64,000 bases of DNA, taken from NCBI GenBank assembly GCA_900073065.1, contig FJOG01000010.1, positions 1,442,988 through 1,506,987 of the forward strand. Direction: 5' to 3'. Origin of the DNA: Phialocephala subalpina (taxonomy: Eukaryota; Ascomycota; Leotiomycetes; Helotiales; Mollisiaceae). The number at the start of each line of letters is the position of its first letter. The first letter of the stretch is position 1. Made by a program: the position numbers and the translations under genes. This document shows, piece by piece, positions 47,801 to 58,389 of this stretch. The notes under the pieces are model-generated. The model had not been told where the DNA came from and did not search any database. It was given only the letters and a program-made list of their open reading frames with translations.

Positions 47801-49033
47801 CTAATAATTAAAAGTAACCTCGGGAAACTCTTTCACAGGCCCATCCAACAAATCCGAGCTCTTGCCGCGAATCACAAAATCCAAAAAAGCCCCAACATAC
47901 GTCGTCACAGTCTCCAACGCCCTCTCACCCTTCATACTCCCAATTAGCACCTTATCCAAAATCGTCTGATTGGTTGGCGTAATTCCCAACTTCTCAAACA
48001 CAATCGGGTAATCAGAGAAATCGTAATGTCCCGTATCAGCAACCTCAATATCCCTCTTCCACCCCGTGAGTTCAGACCAAGCAATCGCCCATGAAGATAC
48101 AGGGAATGGATCATCGGACGTGAGGTTGTGGCCTGCGTGGCCCATTAACATGAATGGTTTTGAAGTCCCGTTCGGTGAGCCGAAGACGCCTGGACCGACG
48201 AGGGAGCCGTCCATGTTCAAGCCGCCGAGGATGCGGTCTTCGACTTCGAGGATGGAGTATGCGGTTACACCACCGAGGGAGTGGCCGAACATGGCGGTGT
48301 GTGTGGTGTTCAAACCAGATGACGGTAAGTTCGGGATGAGTGATTGGGCAAAAGTTTTGTTGGAGAGAGAGTCGAGCACAAAACTGACATCTCCCATGCG
48401 AGTTTCGACAGCTAGGTTGGCGATTGCGAGGGCAGTTTCCTGGTCTGTAGAGTTCCATAATGTGAAGTTGAAGAATGCGAAAGAACCGTCTGTGTACTGA
48501 ACGACATCGACATCGTATGGGGCATCGATGGTGACGACGGTGTATCCTTTGCTGGCGATCGTTGATGCGATCTGGCTGTAGAAGAGACGAGTGGTGCCTT
48601 CGCCAGGCATGAAAATAATAAGAGGGTATTCTTGTTCTTCTTCGCAGGAGTCTTTGCTCGTCAAGTGTTCACCGTCGACTAGCTGAAGAGCCACCTTTTC
48701 GAAAGTGCCATTAGGAGACGCAAGGCCATAAATGTCGCTGCTAAGATAATTATCCTCGATCAGAGCAGTTTCCGGGGGCATGTAGGGCACTGGGGATGTA
48801 TGATGCTCGTGAGACACAGGATAGAAAACGGAGATCATGAGCTTGATAGGTTCGATATCCTGAAGAAAAGGTTGAGTCCGACTCGAATCGATCAGCTCAG
48901 CAATGCTGAGACCGACATGGTATTTGCCGGTTGGTTTTGGAAGCAGCACTTGAGATGGAGAGTGCGCTAATGATGATGTAGCAAATAGAATTGCGAGGCC
49001 TGGATGGACAAGCAGGGAATTAGAAAGACGCAT
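47801..49033 (-). CDS. Secreted PAF-acetylhydrolase-like esterase
   Basis: Single exon, 410 residues. It has a signal peptide (LLVHPGLAILFATSSLAHS) and an alpha/beta hydrolase of the platelet-activating-factor acetylhydrolase type. Visible elements are YPVSHEHHTSPVPYMPPE, the oxyanion strand LIIFMPGEG, the nucleophile elbow FGHSLGG (Ser about 252), NMDGS (Asp about 275) and ADTGHYDFSDYP (His about 336). Several sequons fit a secreted glycoprotein. The family cleaves short or oxidised sn-2 acyl groups from phospholipids; in fungi the natural substrate is mostly unknown. The frame is intact. Confidence 0.85.
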   Translation of the reverse strand: MRLSNSLLVHPGLAILFATSSLAHSPSQVLLPKPTGKYHVGLSIAELIDSSRTQPFLQDIEPIKLMISVFYPVSHEHHTSPVPYMPPETALIEDNYLSSDIYGLASPNGTFEKVALQLVDGEHLTSKDSCEEEQEYPLIIFMPGEGTTRLFYSQIASTIASKGYTVVTIDAPYDVDVVQYTDGSFAFFNFTLWNSTDQETALAIANLAVETRMGDVSFVLDSLSNKTFAQSLIPNLPSSGLNTTHTAMFGHSLGGVTAYSILEVEDRILGGLNMDGSLVGPGVFGSPNGTSKPFMLMGHAGHNLTSDDPFPVSSWAIAWSELTGWKRDIEVADTGHYDFSDYPIVFEKLGITPTNQTILDKVLIGSMKGERALETVTTYVGAFLDFVIRGKSSDLLDGPVKEFPEVTFNY

Positions 49034-49992
49034 GATTGAGGATGTCTAGATTTCTGTGACTGAAAAAGAGAAAAGTGTGATTTGGTCGTGGTTGTGAAAT
49101 CAATGAAAAAGGCTCCTACGTTTACCTTATGTACTGAAAAGCCCTTTCGCTCCCTTTTTGATGCTCCTTAGGAGATTGAGCCTTGGATGTAGACCCAATC
49201 TTGCTTGGACGGGAAAGTGAGTTCAAGGTAGGTTTTGTTGCACGAACTGCCCAATTGTACAGCTTCTGATTCAGTAGTCAAATTAGATCTACCTGCGCCG
49301 CAAATTTCAAATTGAAAGTGACCCTTCACGAGGTCGTCTATGCAGCCTCAATGCGGTTCAGACCAAGGAGAGACCTCCAACCGTACGAAATCTTTCCTCG
49401 TCAGAGTTAGCGGAATATCTGGAAGCCTTACTATCCAGGCAAATATAAGCCTGTACGAAAATCTTCCCGTTTGGGACTAGCTCTGCATATCCGTCTGGTT
49501 GGGAGTGGTGGACACGCGATTAGTAATCGAACCCTAAAAACGTCCCAAGGCATGCACCTTGCAGGATGCATGCGGGGAGGGCCCGTTTGGGGTACCACGG
49601 CGCTGGGTTCGTGGATTTTCCAGCCCAGAGTCGTCCCTCGCCATTGAGAAATATCTTCCCTTTGCTCATGTTTGAAGCATCCTTCTCCAAGATCTGCACG
49701 ACGCGGCATGCGGGATGCGGTCATGCATTGATCGAACCCAGTGATTGGTTCATTCGTACAACATCACAATGACGAAGCCGATCTTGAAATGAGTCGACGA
49801 AATGACCGTTTCTCCAGATATACTTCGTATCGGTGAAGAAGGTCGTGATATTTCTGTCAGCATCTCGAATGGTGGGAGTAAGCTAGGAGGACGCCGGGAC
49901 CTTCTCCGAAAGAATACCCGATTGAGGTCCAAGAGAAACTTCCCACATTGAGCACTTCGACTTGCACTTCCTAACTCGAACGGTACCAAAAA
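49034..49992. other. Divergent intergenic region
   Basis: 959 bp between the esterase and the Zn2Cys6 gene. It holds both promoters. Short frames show no domain. Confidence 0.4.
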
Positions 49993-51531
49993 ATGTCGAG
50001 CACGACGAAGTCCACCCGCAAATGGGCCCCCAAAGGCAAAGGTGGTTGCAGCACCTGTAAATCCCGTCACATTCGATGTGACGACCAACATCCACGATGC
50101 ACTCCTTGCCAAAAGAGCTCTCGCCAATGCGAGTATTCAGCCAATCCCAATCCGGACCCCCTCAAAATCGTCCACTGGCAGCCGACGAACAGCTTAGTAC
50201 TCCGCCAACCATCCCCAAATCCAAGCCACACGAACGACGAGGCTCGAGCATTCGACTTCTTCCGCACGAGAGTTGCTGTCACTCTTGGCGGCTTCTTCGA
50301 TTCGAGCTTCTGGACGCAGGATGTGCTTCAAGTTGCGCAGCAGGAAGACCCAATTCGACACGCTATCGTGGCTTTGGCTTCTTTGTCGGAGGGTATGCTG
50401 AAGAGGAGTCAAGATGCCGTGGCGACGGTTCCTGGACCTCTCGCGATTCAACAATATAGTAAAGCAATTTCGAATTTGAAGGGACGAATGCAGGGAGGCA
50501 ATGAATCGTCCGCAGAGGTTGTTCTCATTACTTGCGCCCTCTTCATCTGCATTGAGATGTTCCAGAACAATCATGAATCTGCATTGAGTCAGATGTCGAG
50601 CGGGGTATATGTCTTCTATAACTGGCATTCCAGGCAAAGGTCTCCGCGTTCTATTGGACATCCCAAGCTGGCTGTTCAGCTTGAAGGCATATTTGGAAGA
50701 TTGATGTTGCAAACCATCCTGTTCGTCGAGACGCAACCCGCAGAATGGAAGTTCGTCGCGCCGGAATTTACACCTGTATTGCCATTGGTGCCTTCTGTAT
50801 TCAGGGCCGTTGACGAGGCGAGAGACTATTTGAACAGCTGCATGTGCTCCCTGTATCACAGAGTGATATCTGCTCAGTTACACGGTCTGGGAGAACAAGA
50901 CGTGACTGCCGACCCTACATCCCAGCTCGGCTCTGACCCTCTTGCTGAATGGTCAAGGTCATTCAGGTCTTTTGTGTTTGAGGAAGGAATTCAGTTGTCC
51001 CCAAAAGAGCAGAAAGCTGCACTGCTGCTCGAGATGCAACACATGATAGCCTCCATCCTAGCCGTCGCTGGCCCATACAGCCAAGAAACGATCTTCGATA
51101 GATTCGAGCAAGATTTCTCTCAAACCGTTGCATTGGCATCTCGCCTCTTGACAATGAGTCCTGCAGAAGCGTACGAGTCGTCACTTCCCACATTCGATAT
51201 GGGGATCTTGCCGCAACTCTACTTCGTCGCATCACGTTGTCGCCATCCATCGATTCGCCGTCAAGCACTCCACCTCCTACGACAAGGGCCGAGCCAGGAA
51301 GGTATTTGGCACAGAGAAATGCTGACGAACATTGCTGAGCGTCTGATGTGTTTAGAGGAAATGGATTGCGAGGGCGCGCAGAGTAGCGTAGATGTTCCTG
51401 CGAGTGTGAGGCTGTCAGTGATTAATGCGAAGATAGACTCCGCACGGCGGATTGTGACCTTGCATTGCTGTAGGCAGCAGTCGGTGGACGAGGGAAGAAC
51501 GAATGTTATACATGAGCTCGTGGAGTACTGA
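49993..51531 (+). CDS. Zn2Cys6 transcription factor
   Basis: Single exon, 512 residues. The classical binuclear zinc cluster is at residues 19-46 (CSTCKSRHIRCDDQHPRCTPCQKSSRQC-type, Cys spacing 2-6-6-2-6), after a basic N-terminus. The rest is the helical fungal-specific middle region (FFDSSFWTQDVLQVAQQEDP, HAIVALASLSEG, VVLITCALFICIEMFQ) that most such regulators share. It is expected to bind CGG-type half sites in the nucleus. It faces the short-chain dehydrogenase gene (convergent, 146 bp apart) and lies near the esterase gene, so one of them may be a target; this is inference. Confidence 0.9.
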   Translation: MSSTTKSTRKWAPKGKGGCSTCKSRHIRCDDQHPRCTPCQKSSRQCEYSANPNPDPLKIVHWQPTNSLVLRQPSPNPSHTNDEARAFDFFRTRVAVTLGGFFDSSFWTQDVLQVAQQEDPIRHAIVALASLSEGMLKRSQDAVATVPGPLAIQQYSKAISNLKGRMQGGNESSAEVVLITCALFICIEMFQNNHESALSQMSSGVYVFYNWHSRQRSPRSIGHPKLAVQLEGIFGRLMLQTILFVETQPAEWKFVAPEFTPVLPLVPSVFRAVDEARDYLNSCMCSLYHRVISAQLHGLGEQDVTADPTSQLGSDPLAEWSRSFRSFVFEEGIQLSPKEQKAALLLEMQHMIASILAVAGPYSQETIFDRFEQDFSQTVALASRLLTMSPAEAYESSLPTFDMGILPQLYFVASRCRHPSIRRQALHLLRQGPSQEGIWHREMLTNIAERLMCLEEMDCEGAQSSVDVPASVRLSVINAKIDSARRIVTLHCCRQQSVDEGRTNVIHELVEY

Positions 51532-51677
51532 AAGGAGGGGGAGAGTGATAGAGCGATAGTGTGACAGTATATAGAAAACAGAATTGGGATGGTGAGTGGG
51601 GTGCTGAGTGAGACGAAGACCAATGCAATCATTTATGACTTGGGACTGGTCGCTCAAATTCATCGAAGATGTGCACA

Positions 51678-52602
51678 TCATCCAATCTTGATCCCTCCTC
51701 CACTTGCGCTGACTACACTCCCTGTGATCCATCTCGCATCGCGGCTGCATAGTAGACCTACCACATCTGCAACATCCTCAGGCTGTCCCATGCGTGCGAT
51801 AGACTGCAGCGGGATGAACTCCTGCTTGAAGCCTTCTAGTGCATCGGGAGGACATTGCATGACAGACTCGGTCTCAGTCAAGCCAACAGTCACGGAATTG
51901 GCAGTCGTGCCAGCCATAAAGGCAAACTGGAAATCCATCAGCGAACTGAGCCAATAGCGAGAAAGAAATTCAATTAAGGGGAGCGATCGGAAGCGAATTG
52001 TTACCCACTTTCTCTTCCCTGCCGCCAAAAGCCTGAGACCAAGTCCGGCAAAGCGATTCTCCTGCAGACTTTCCAGCAGCATACATCAATTGCATAGACC
52101 ACGGCTGTCTCGATCTCACAGACGAGATATAGATGATCCTGCTTTCTGGCTGGAACATCTTCCTCTTGACTAGCTCATCAACAATCAGCACCGGCGTCTG
52201 GATATTGCTGATCATGCTGTTCTGTATCTGATCTACAGTAAGTTCTCCAATCTCGCCAATGCTGGAATCCGCTGCGTTGTTGATGAAGATATCGACACGG
52301 CCGGAGAACTCTTGGATGAGGGCTTCGGCGATGGTTTCGGCACAGGTCGGTGAGAGTATGTTGGCACTGATGCCTCTGAGGTGGTTTCGGCGCATACGAC
52401 TGTCGTCCACGTAGAGAGATCCGATGTCGATGTTCATGGATTCGATGAGATGGATGTTATCGGTGCTGGAGCATGTTCCCAAGATAGAACAGCCTCTTGA
52501 TGCAAGGTTCAGAGCAATGGCTCGGCCGATGCCTCGTGAGGCTCCGGTGATGACTGCTACTTTGCCCGCTAGGTCTAGTTCTCGACGTCGTAATGAAGCC
52601 AT
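51678..52602 (-). CDS. Short-chain dehydrogenase/reductase
   Basis: Exons 52602-52009 and 51926-51678 are joined by an 82-nt intron (GTGGGT...TTTCCAG), giving 280 residues. Classical SDR motifs are present: TGASRGIG (19-26) for NAD(P) binding, NNAA (107-110), ISS (Ser about 159-160) and YAAGK (Tyr173, Lys177). The C-terminal part (FMAGTTANSVTVGLT, GQPEDVADVVGLLCS, WITGSVVSASGG) follows the 3-oxoacyl-reductase-like pattern. The substrate is unknown. The ATG at 52602 is chosen because the conserved fold starts right after it. Confidence 0.88.
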
Positions 52603-52954
52603 GGTTGGTTGATGTGGTTTCTGCGTGTTGTATGGACTTGCCAGGAAGTAACACGATGAGGGGTGAGTCTTGCATAACACGCTAGTCTTGTTTCTGTTTG
52701 GACCCACAATTTACCCCGCGCTTCCCATTCGAAGGAGCTGCTGTGAAAAATCATCTTTTGATATGTGAGACCATCTTTATATATAATCTCGTCCTGAACT
52801 ACTCAGTCCAGTTGAAAGCAACGCCAATGTCCATATCTGCTCGGGTATCGAACTCCTGCTTCGAAGTTGCCTTCCAATTTTTCGCCAAATAAACAAAGGA
52901 GAAAGCTGATTTCGCGCCGATTCCATCAATTTCCCTCTATGCATGCCAACGCAT

Positions 52955-52975
52955 TGTCCCAAGGTCTTTGGGACA
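52955..52975. repeat. TGTCCCA-N7-TGGGACA inverted motif, copy 1
   Basis: Seven-base arms are exact reverse complements with a seven-base spacer. A second copy with the same layout is at 53339-53359. Confidence 0.8.
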
Positions 52976-53026
52976 TTCGTCTGGCATGATACACTTATCG
53001 TGCTGGTCCTTAATCCAATCCATCCA

Positions 53027-53320
53027 TCAACCCATCAAATATCGATGTCTTCTCTCCTGGCCTGGCTGGCGTATATTGTATCCCGGGTGTGCTTCTTCAC
53101 GGTGATCGCGTTCAATTCTCGCCCATTCTGCAAATTGTTCCCTGACTTCGTCGGGTTCTAAAGGCCAGCTATCCCCGCAAAGCTGCGACACAACCTGATG
53201 AATCATCATGAATCCATATTCCTTTACCCGAAACTGATAGGCTTTGCGATATAACATGAAAGAATTCATTGTACACTTAACCTTACTTAAAACGCATCCT
53301 GATTTAGCATACCTGTGCAT
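53027..53320 (-). pseudogene. HMG-box exon, detached and altered
   Basis: The frame contains MNSFMLYRKAYQ, HQVVSQLCGDSWPLEPDEV and REQFAEWARIERD, then AHPGY: the MATA_HMG-like box found in a fungal regulator family. Changes from the usual pattern include CT in place of the conserved Arg-Pro before MNSF, FMMIHQ where QNNHQ is usual, and an abnormal end (NIRQPGQERR). Upstream, the line leads toward the acidic-basic exon at 53642-53447, whose end (IEAYVNRPIAER) normally runs straight into this box. An in-frame TAG and about 130 bp intervene. It is probably the DNA-binding part of the same gene, now disconnected. Confidence 0.55.
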
Positions 53321-53338
53321 AGATTTGGGGGAGTAGAA

Positions 53339-53359
53339 TGTCCCAGGACGGGTGGGACA
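53339..53359. repeat. TGTCCCA-N7-TGGGACA inverted motif, copy 2
   Basis: Same 7-7-7 layout as the motif at 52955; the arms extend to nine matching bases (AATGTCCCA / TGGGACATT). The two copies bracket the HMG exon. Confidence 0.8.
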
Positions 53360-53446
53360 TTTATGGGACGGTAGCGTGCCTCAACATGAGGACTCCGGGA
53401 CGAGGAAAAGGAACTTGCTTGGCACTTTGTTGTTCTCAGCTTCGAG

Positions 53447-54974
53447 CTAACGTTCCGCTATCGGCCGATTGACGTATGCTTCGATATCGACGAGTGGGAT
53501 ATGATCCATTTCCTTGGTCAGTTCAGACAATGGCTGGGTGAGCTTGACTCGCGGCTCTGGGATTTTTGGATCATCAGGGTAATCGGGATCGTCGTCAGTC
53601 TTTCGTCGCTTTGATCGATCTAGGATAACAGGTGCTACGTATCTGCAAAACGAGTTGTTAGCTACTGCAATACCTCATAGACGCCTCAATATGAGAGTGG
53701 TATCATTTGCCAACGCGAGTGTCCTCGGCAGACAGGGACATTGAGAGCTCAGAATTGGAGAGAGGATCGACTTACTCTTCGCCTTGCTCTCTGCGGCGTT
53801 TAGCTGCCTGCATAGAGGCTGAAAGTTTCTGGGCTGTATTCGAGTCCCTCGTTGCAAGAAGTATGGGGTTCGGTGTCACTGGACTCGTTGGATTCACTGG
53901 TTTCGCAGTGAACTTCCTCACTTTCGGCTTGCCTGGAGCACTGATGTGTGTAGCGGTAGCTCGAAATCCATCATATGCTTGGAAACTGTACGAGAAATCT
54001 TCGTCGTCATCGATCATAATCGCCTGCGGCTCGACTGCTATCGTATCATTGTCCACCAGATTGTTCGAGGGAGGATGGCACTTCGATGGGCGGGCGCTCC
54101 GCGGTGTCTCCTCCACCGGATTCTTCGAATTCCACTCGATAACCTCCTTCATAACACTTGTATTTCCGAGCGCGGCATCCAGTAATAAGGATTCGAGAGC
54201 CCGCCGCGGAAATCCTGCGATGATGCTTCGTGCCATGATCCTCCGCTCGGAGTCCATAGCTTGTGCGGATACTAGTTGGTTTTGTAATTGCTGCTGAGTT
54301 CCTTCGTCTTGGGGGGGAATTGCGATTTGTATGGGAGCGGGTTTTGGTTTCTGCTGCCGCTCGATGTCCTTGTCTGCGGTGGAGATGGTACTAGCCCGCT
54401 GTTCTGCGAGGAGCTGCTTCCGCTTTTGTTGCTGTTCAATGTCCTTGTCTGCTGGGGAGATTGTAAAATTGGTCTGCCGTTCTGCGAGAGCTTCCTTATG
54501 TTGACAGTCTGTAGATATTGTAGTTATAATCACAGGAACTTCTTTTGGTGGCTGCACAATGTCCTTGTCTAGGGGAAAGATTGTAGGATTCATCTGTCGT
54601 TCAGAGAGAACGTGAATACGCTCTCCATTTATTGAAGGATTCGACTGTCGTTCCGCAGAAGTCTTCTTGTGCTGCCTTTCAATGTCCCTTGCTGCCGCGA
54701 TGATTGTAGGTTTTATCGGGTGTTGTGCAGGAGTATGCTTCTTGTCTGCGAAATTTGTAGGGCGTATATCGCACTCTGTATCTGAGTCCGAGTCTGAATC
54801 TGAGGGCGGTGGAGTGCACTTCATCTTTTCCTTCGATACTCGGGGAGAATTTCGTGAGATACTGCTACTATGCCCTCCTCGTCGCGCAGTGAATCCCCGT
54901 GGAGGTGCTTTTGGCCGAGCAGTCCCCTGATAGCCTGTTGACTTAGGAGTCGTCGAGGACTCGGTCGGGGGCAT
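53447..54974 (-). CDS. N-terminal part of an HMG-box regulator (truncated)
   Basis: Exons 54974-53776 and 53642-53447 (GTAAGT donor, TTTTGCAG acceptor) join to 464 residues ending at a TAG. The protein is low-complexity and basic/acidic. An Asp/Ser run (SDSDSDSDTE) precedes four to five degenerate repeats of about 25-30 residues built on ERQxNPTI-xxxDKDIEQQQK. A short helical part follows (MARSIIAGFPRRALESLLLDAALG). The second exon (DRSKRRKTDDDPDYPDDPKI, then IPLVDIEAYVNRPIAER) is the usual lead-in to an HMG box in this fungal family. The box itself lies downstream at 53027-53320, beyond the TAG. As it stands, the product would lack DNA binding. Confidence 0.6.
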
Positions 54975-55605
54975 TTTGGCGGTAAATCAAATCAACAAAT
55001 TGGTGTGAAAGTGACGCCGTGTAGCAAACATCTGTATGCAGGAAGCAAACACCAAACAAGAATGACGGCTTGAGATACAGAAAAGAATAGAATAGAAGCT
55101 CACCGTCCGGGGCATCCCTACCCCACACTAGTCCCAATTATTCGTATCGCGTTTTACTTGAGTTCAGCGCGTCTCGCTAGGCCTTTTCGGGCGAACTTAG
55201 CTCCGGGCCGTAGCGATGTACCCCGCCCCCTTTTTTGCTTTTTGGCCCTCCACTCCGCCCCTCTCCGCTCCGCAATGAATCCTTGAGTCGAGATGTTACC
55301 TCCCACATCTCAACCCGTTGGTCTTAAACTTGATATTATCAGACCGCGGCAATGAAAAGCAGCCTGATGCTTCTTTTCCAATGCCAGTTCATGCACGCCA
55401 CGTCACAGCTCACGAGCAATCATGGATGGAGAAGGTTTTTAGTGGAATCGCATGAGATAAGAAGTGGAACTTCGCCGACCATTGTGTCTGCATATGACAA
55501 AGAAGGCATGCTAAAGTAAAGACCATTGCTATCCCATCGCCGGTAGTGAAAAGCCCAGAGAAATCGAAGATCTATCCCAGGACCCAAAGTCACGAGCATC
55601 TCCCA
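54975..55605. other. Intergenic
   Basis: 631 bp upstream of the HMG-type gene. A C/T-rich stretch lies at 55218-55270. No gene is supported. Confidence 0.4.
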
Positions 55606-56511
55606 CTATCCCCGCCTTCTACTCAGAAAGATTCGGTATTTCTTTGGCCAATGCAAGAATTCTCCCTTAGGAGCCTGCCAAACCCAAGTCTCATCTCCAC
55701 CTTCCCCGTCCGTGTATTCACGGACGCCCTCCACTCCCAGCGCTCCATTAGCCGTATGCACAACATGAGCCCTGTTATAGTCAACGCCATCTTCGGTCTC
55801 GGGCATGTACTTCGGTCGTTGAAGTGTTAGCATGAAGGTTCGGGCTCTGTCGCTGTAGCTGAGATCCTTCATGGCTTCGTAGTATAGCCCAGTGTTGGAC
55901 CAGCAAGGACTGAAACCTTGGTAGATATGTAGGCTGCGAAGACGAGGAATCGTTTGACCAGCTCTTTGTCTTAGTGAGAAGTTCAAATCTGTGGTTAAGC
56001 TGAGATGATATCAGTATTTCAATGTCCGTTCAGGTCCTGATGTCTGAGAAGAGGTTGCTTACCTGAGAGCCATGTGACAAATTTGTTCAAAGACGTGCTC
56101 TGGGATCTTTGCGAGTTGCCATCTGTCCATGCCGCAGAGGTCGAAAGTGCAGGTGTTGTAGAAGACGTCGGAAGCAGTGCCGCGAAAACCCCTAACACAG
56201 GCTGGAATTGTTTGCGACTTGACACCCCAATCGTTGCATGAGTATTCGATGATCATCTGCTTGACTTCAAGAGGCATGTCCTGATAGTATGACTTGGACT
56301 TGACGGCTTGCTCAACATCTTCATCAGCTTCCGGCTCGGCTTCGAACGCTGTGGGAGATGACAGACTTTCAAAGCCGACCTTGGATTGGACTTCGATAGC
56401 AATTGGTGGTGGCGAAGTCTCAGGGCAGACGTTCAACTTGACTTCGTGAGATGATATGATTTCGGCGGTTTCTGCAGGGAAGTTGTCGAGCTCCAGCTTG
56501 CAGGAAGACAT
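55606..56511 (-). CDS. F-box-like hypothetical protein
   Basis: Exons 56511-56063 and 55999-55606 are joined by a 63-nt intron (GTAAGC...TCTCAG), giving 280 residues. The first 85 residues are acidic and variable. A segment SYYQDMPLEVKQMIIEYSC has the LP-x-E-x-x-x-x-I look of an F-box or 2EXR start. After that come DVFYNTCTFDLCG, EHVFEQICHMAL and RLRSLHIYQGF, as in fungal proteins with an F-box-like head and variable body. No named family is assigned. The frame is intact and the join is clean. Confidence 0.65.
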
Positions 56512-58389
56512 GGTTACGACGGTTTGCGGCAAAACGGAGGCGTCGATTGGACCTCAGGAGTCTGTTGAATGTATCTTTGATGGGTGAGGTTGATAGATCG
56601 AGAGGGTGGGTGCGCGATCTAGCGAGAAGGTCGTATTCGTCGGATCCTCCATTTGATTATCTCCAACAAACAAAAGACAGCAAACGTTCACGTGAATCCA
56701 AACACAGCACGAGTTGTTTCTTTTCCCTCGTAACGCCCAAGTCCTGTTTCCTGTAACTACTATTCAATTAGTGAAAGAGGTAAGGAGTTTCTAAGGTGCT
56801 TTTTCACAGCAAAGGCGTTATGCTCGGTTTCATTATTCACTTTCAATCATCTTTCTTGAAAGCAATCAGAGTCTTTCAGTTTATTAGAACCCCGATAAGA
56901 TCTGGAAATAGTTTTGATTGTCACCCCGCACTCGATCGTTAGGTATAACATTTCGAGTTAGATAGCTCAAATAGGCCTCATCTGATAGACTTGCATTAGT
57001 CTCGAGGTGAGGCTGTTTTACCCCGCCTCCTTTTCGTCCTTGCCCTCCATTCAATAGCTTCTATTACTGTCTTTCTTCCCAATATGTTAGTTTAAAGTAG
57101 TAGTATAGAAGTCGAGGGAGTGAAAAGGCTTTTAGATCTTTCCAATAGCAAATCTAGGCCGACTATAAATCGTAGCGCACAAGGGGTCTTGGAAAATGTC
57201 TGCTATAAATCAATTGCGTGAGACGAGAAGCAAGTTCTGCAGACCGAATATTTGCATTTGAAAAGAAAGTATACTAAAGTATAAACTATAATTAGCTTAT
57301 TATTGAGAATAAGATCCCTTTTCCAAACCTTAATTACCTTTTATATTCGGCCACCTTGTTTATTTCTTATTACTTTACTTTAAACCATTATATTTTTTTA
57401 TTCTTTTATTTTTATATAAAATAATATAGGTTTATTATTTATAAATATATTAAAATCTTTTATTTTAATTTTAATTTTTATAAATTTAAAATTTAATAAA
57501 TATATTTTCTTATATTTTTACTTTTTTAAAAAATTATTTAATTAATTATTAATCTCTTTTTTTTTTAATTTATTTAATTATATAAATTAATTATAATTTT
57601 AAAGTTTATTATTTTATTTTAATATTAATTTTAAAATCAAATTAAATAATAAAGTTTTTTTTAATATTATATACCAAAGATATTATTTTCTACCAATTAG
57701 AAAGCCATATTTAATACCTTTGTCGAAGTTTAGGAAAATCGATTATTCCCTCTTTAACCCCACTTTTCACGTGCCCCCGCCCCCCCACCCCCCCAAAAAG
57801 AAGTTTACATTAGTCCTCATGGCGGACGGCCAATTAAAGTTTTCATACTATTATTGATTCGATTTTTCAGAAGTATTTAGAAGTAATAATAGTCAGAAGA
57901 GGCGAGTTGGCATTTTAATTATACGTGTGAAGAATGGAATGTTGGCATAGTAGCTATGTTGTGTAATTGCGACTCTATACTGTCGTCTAATGACCCGTTA
58001 CAAAAATCTGTCGATGGCTCGGAAGCGGGAATGCTTCGATGCGCGTGAAAGACTACTCACTGACAACTGGCAAGAGGTGATTCATTGCTGCTTCCCTTCG
58101 ATTGCGCCGAGAATACGACGAAGACTAACTCTAATGTACCGTAACTAGTCGCGAGGCCTGCGCGGGCCTGCCTCAAGAAACTTATTCGAACTGAAGAACA
58201 GAGCAGTACTCTACTGTATAGTATTGCTGACATTTGGAATTACGAGAGTGCTAGACTTGCTGGATCCCTTAAAAAATAGGACACAGAAACTCACTTTTCC
58301 TTATTCCCAGCTCCTAAAGCCCTGCACGAATTGAATTAACCCCTTGAAAATACTGTACCTATTTTTCAAACAAACTTTTCACACTTCAA
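56512..58389. other. Gene-poor region containing AT-rich island
   Basis: 1.9 kb without a gene. The part from about 57240 to 57720 is almost entirely A and T with many TA steps, as in RIP-treated repeats. A C-rich run with a CACGTG lies at 57768-57795. Confidence 0.6.
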
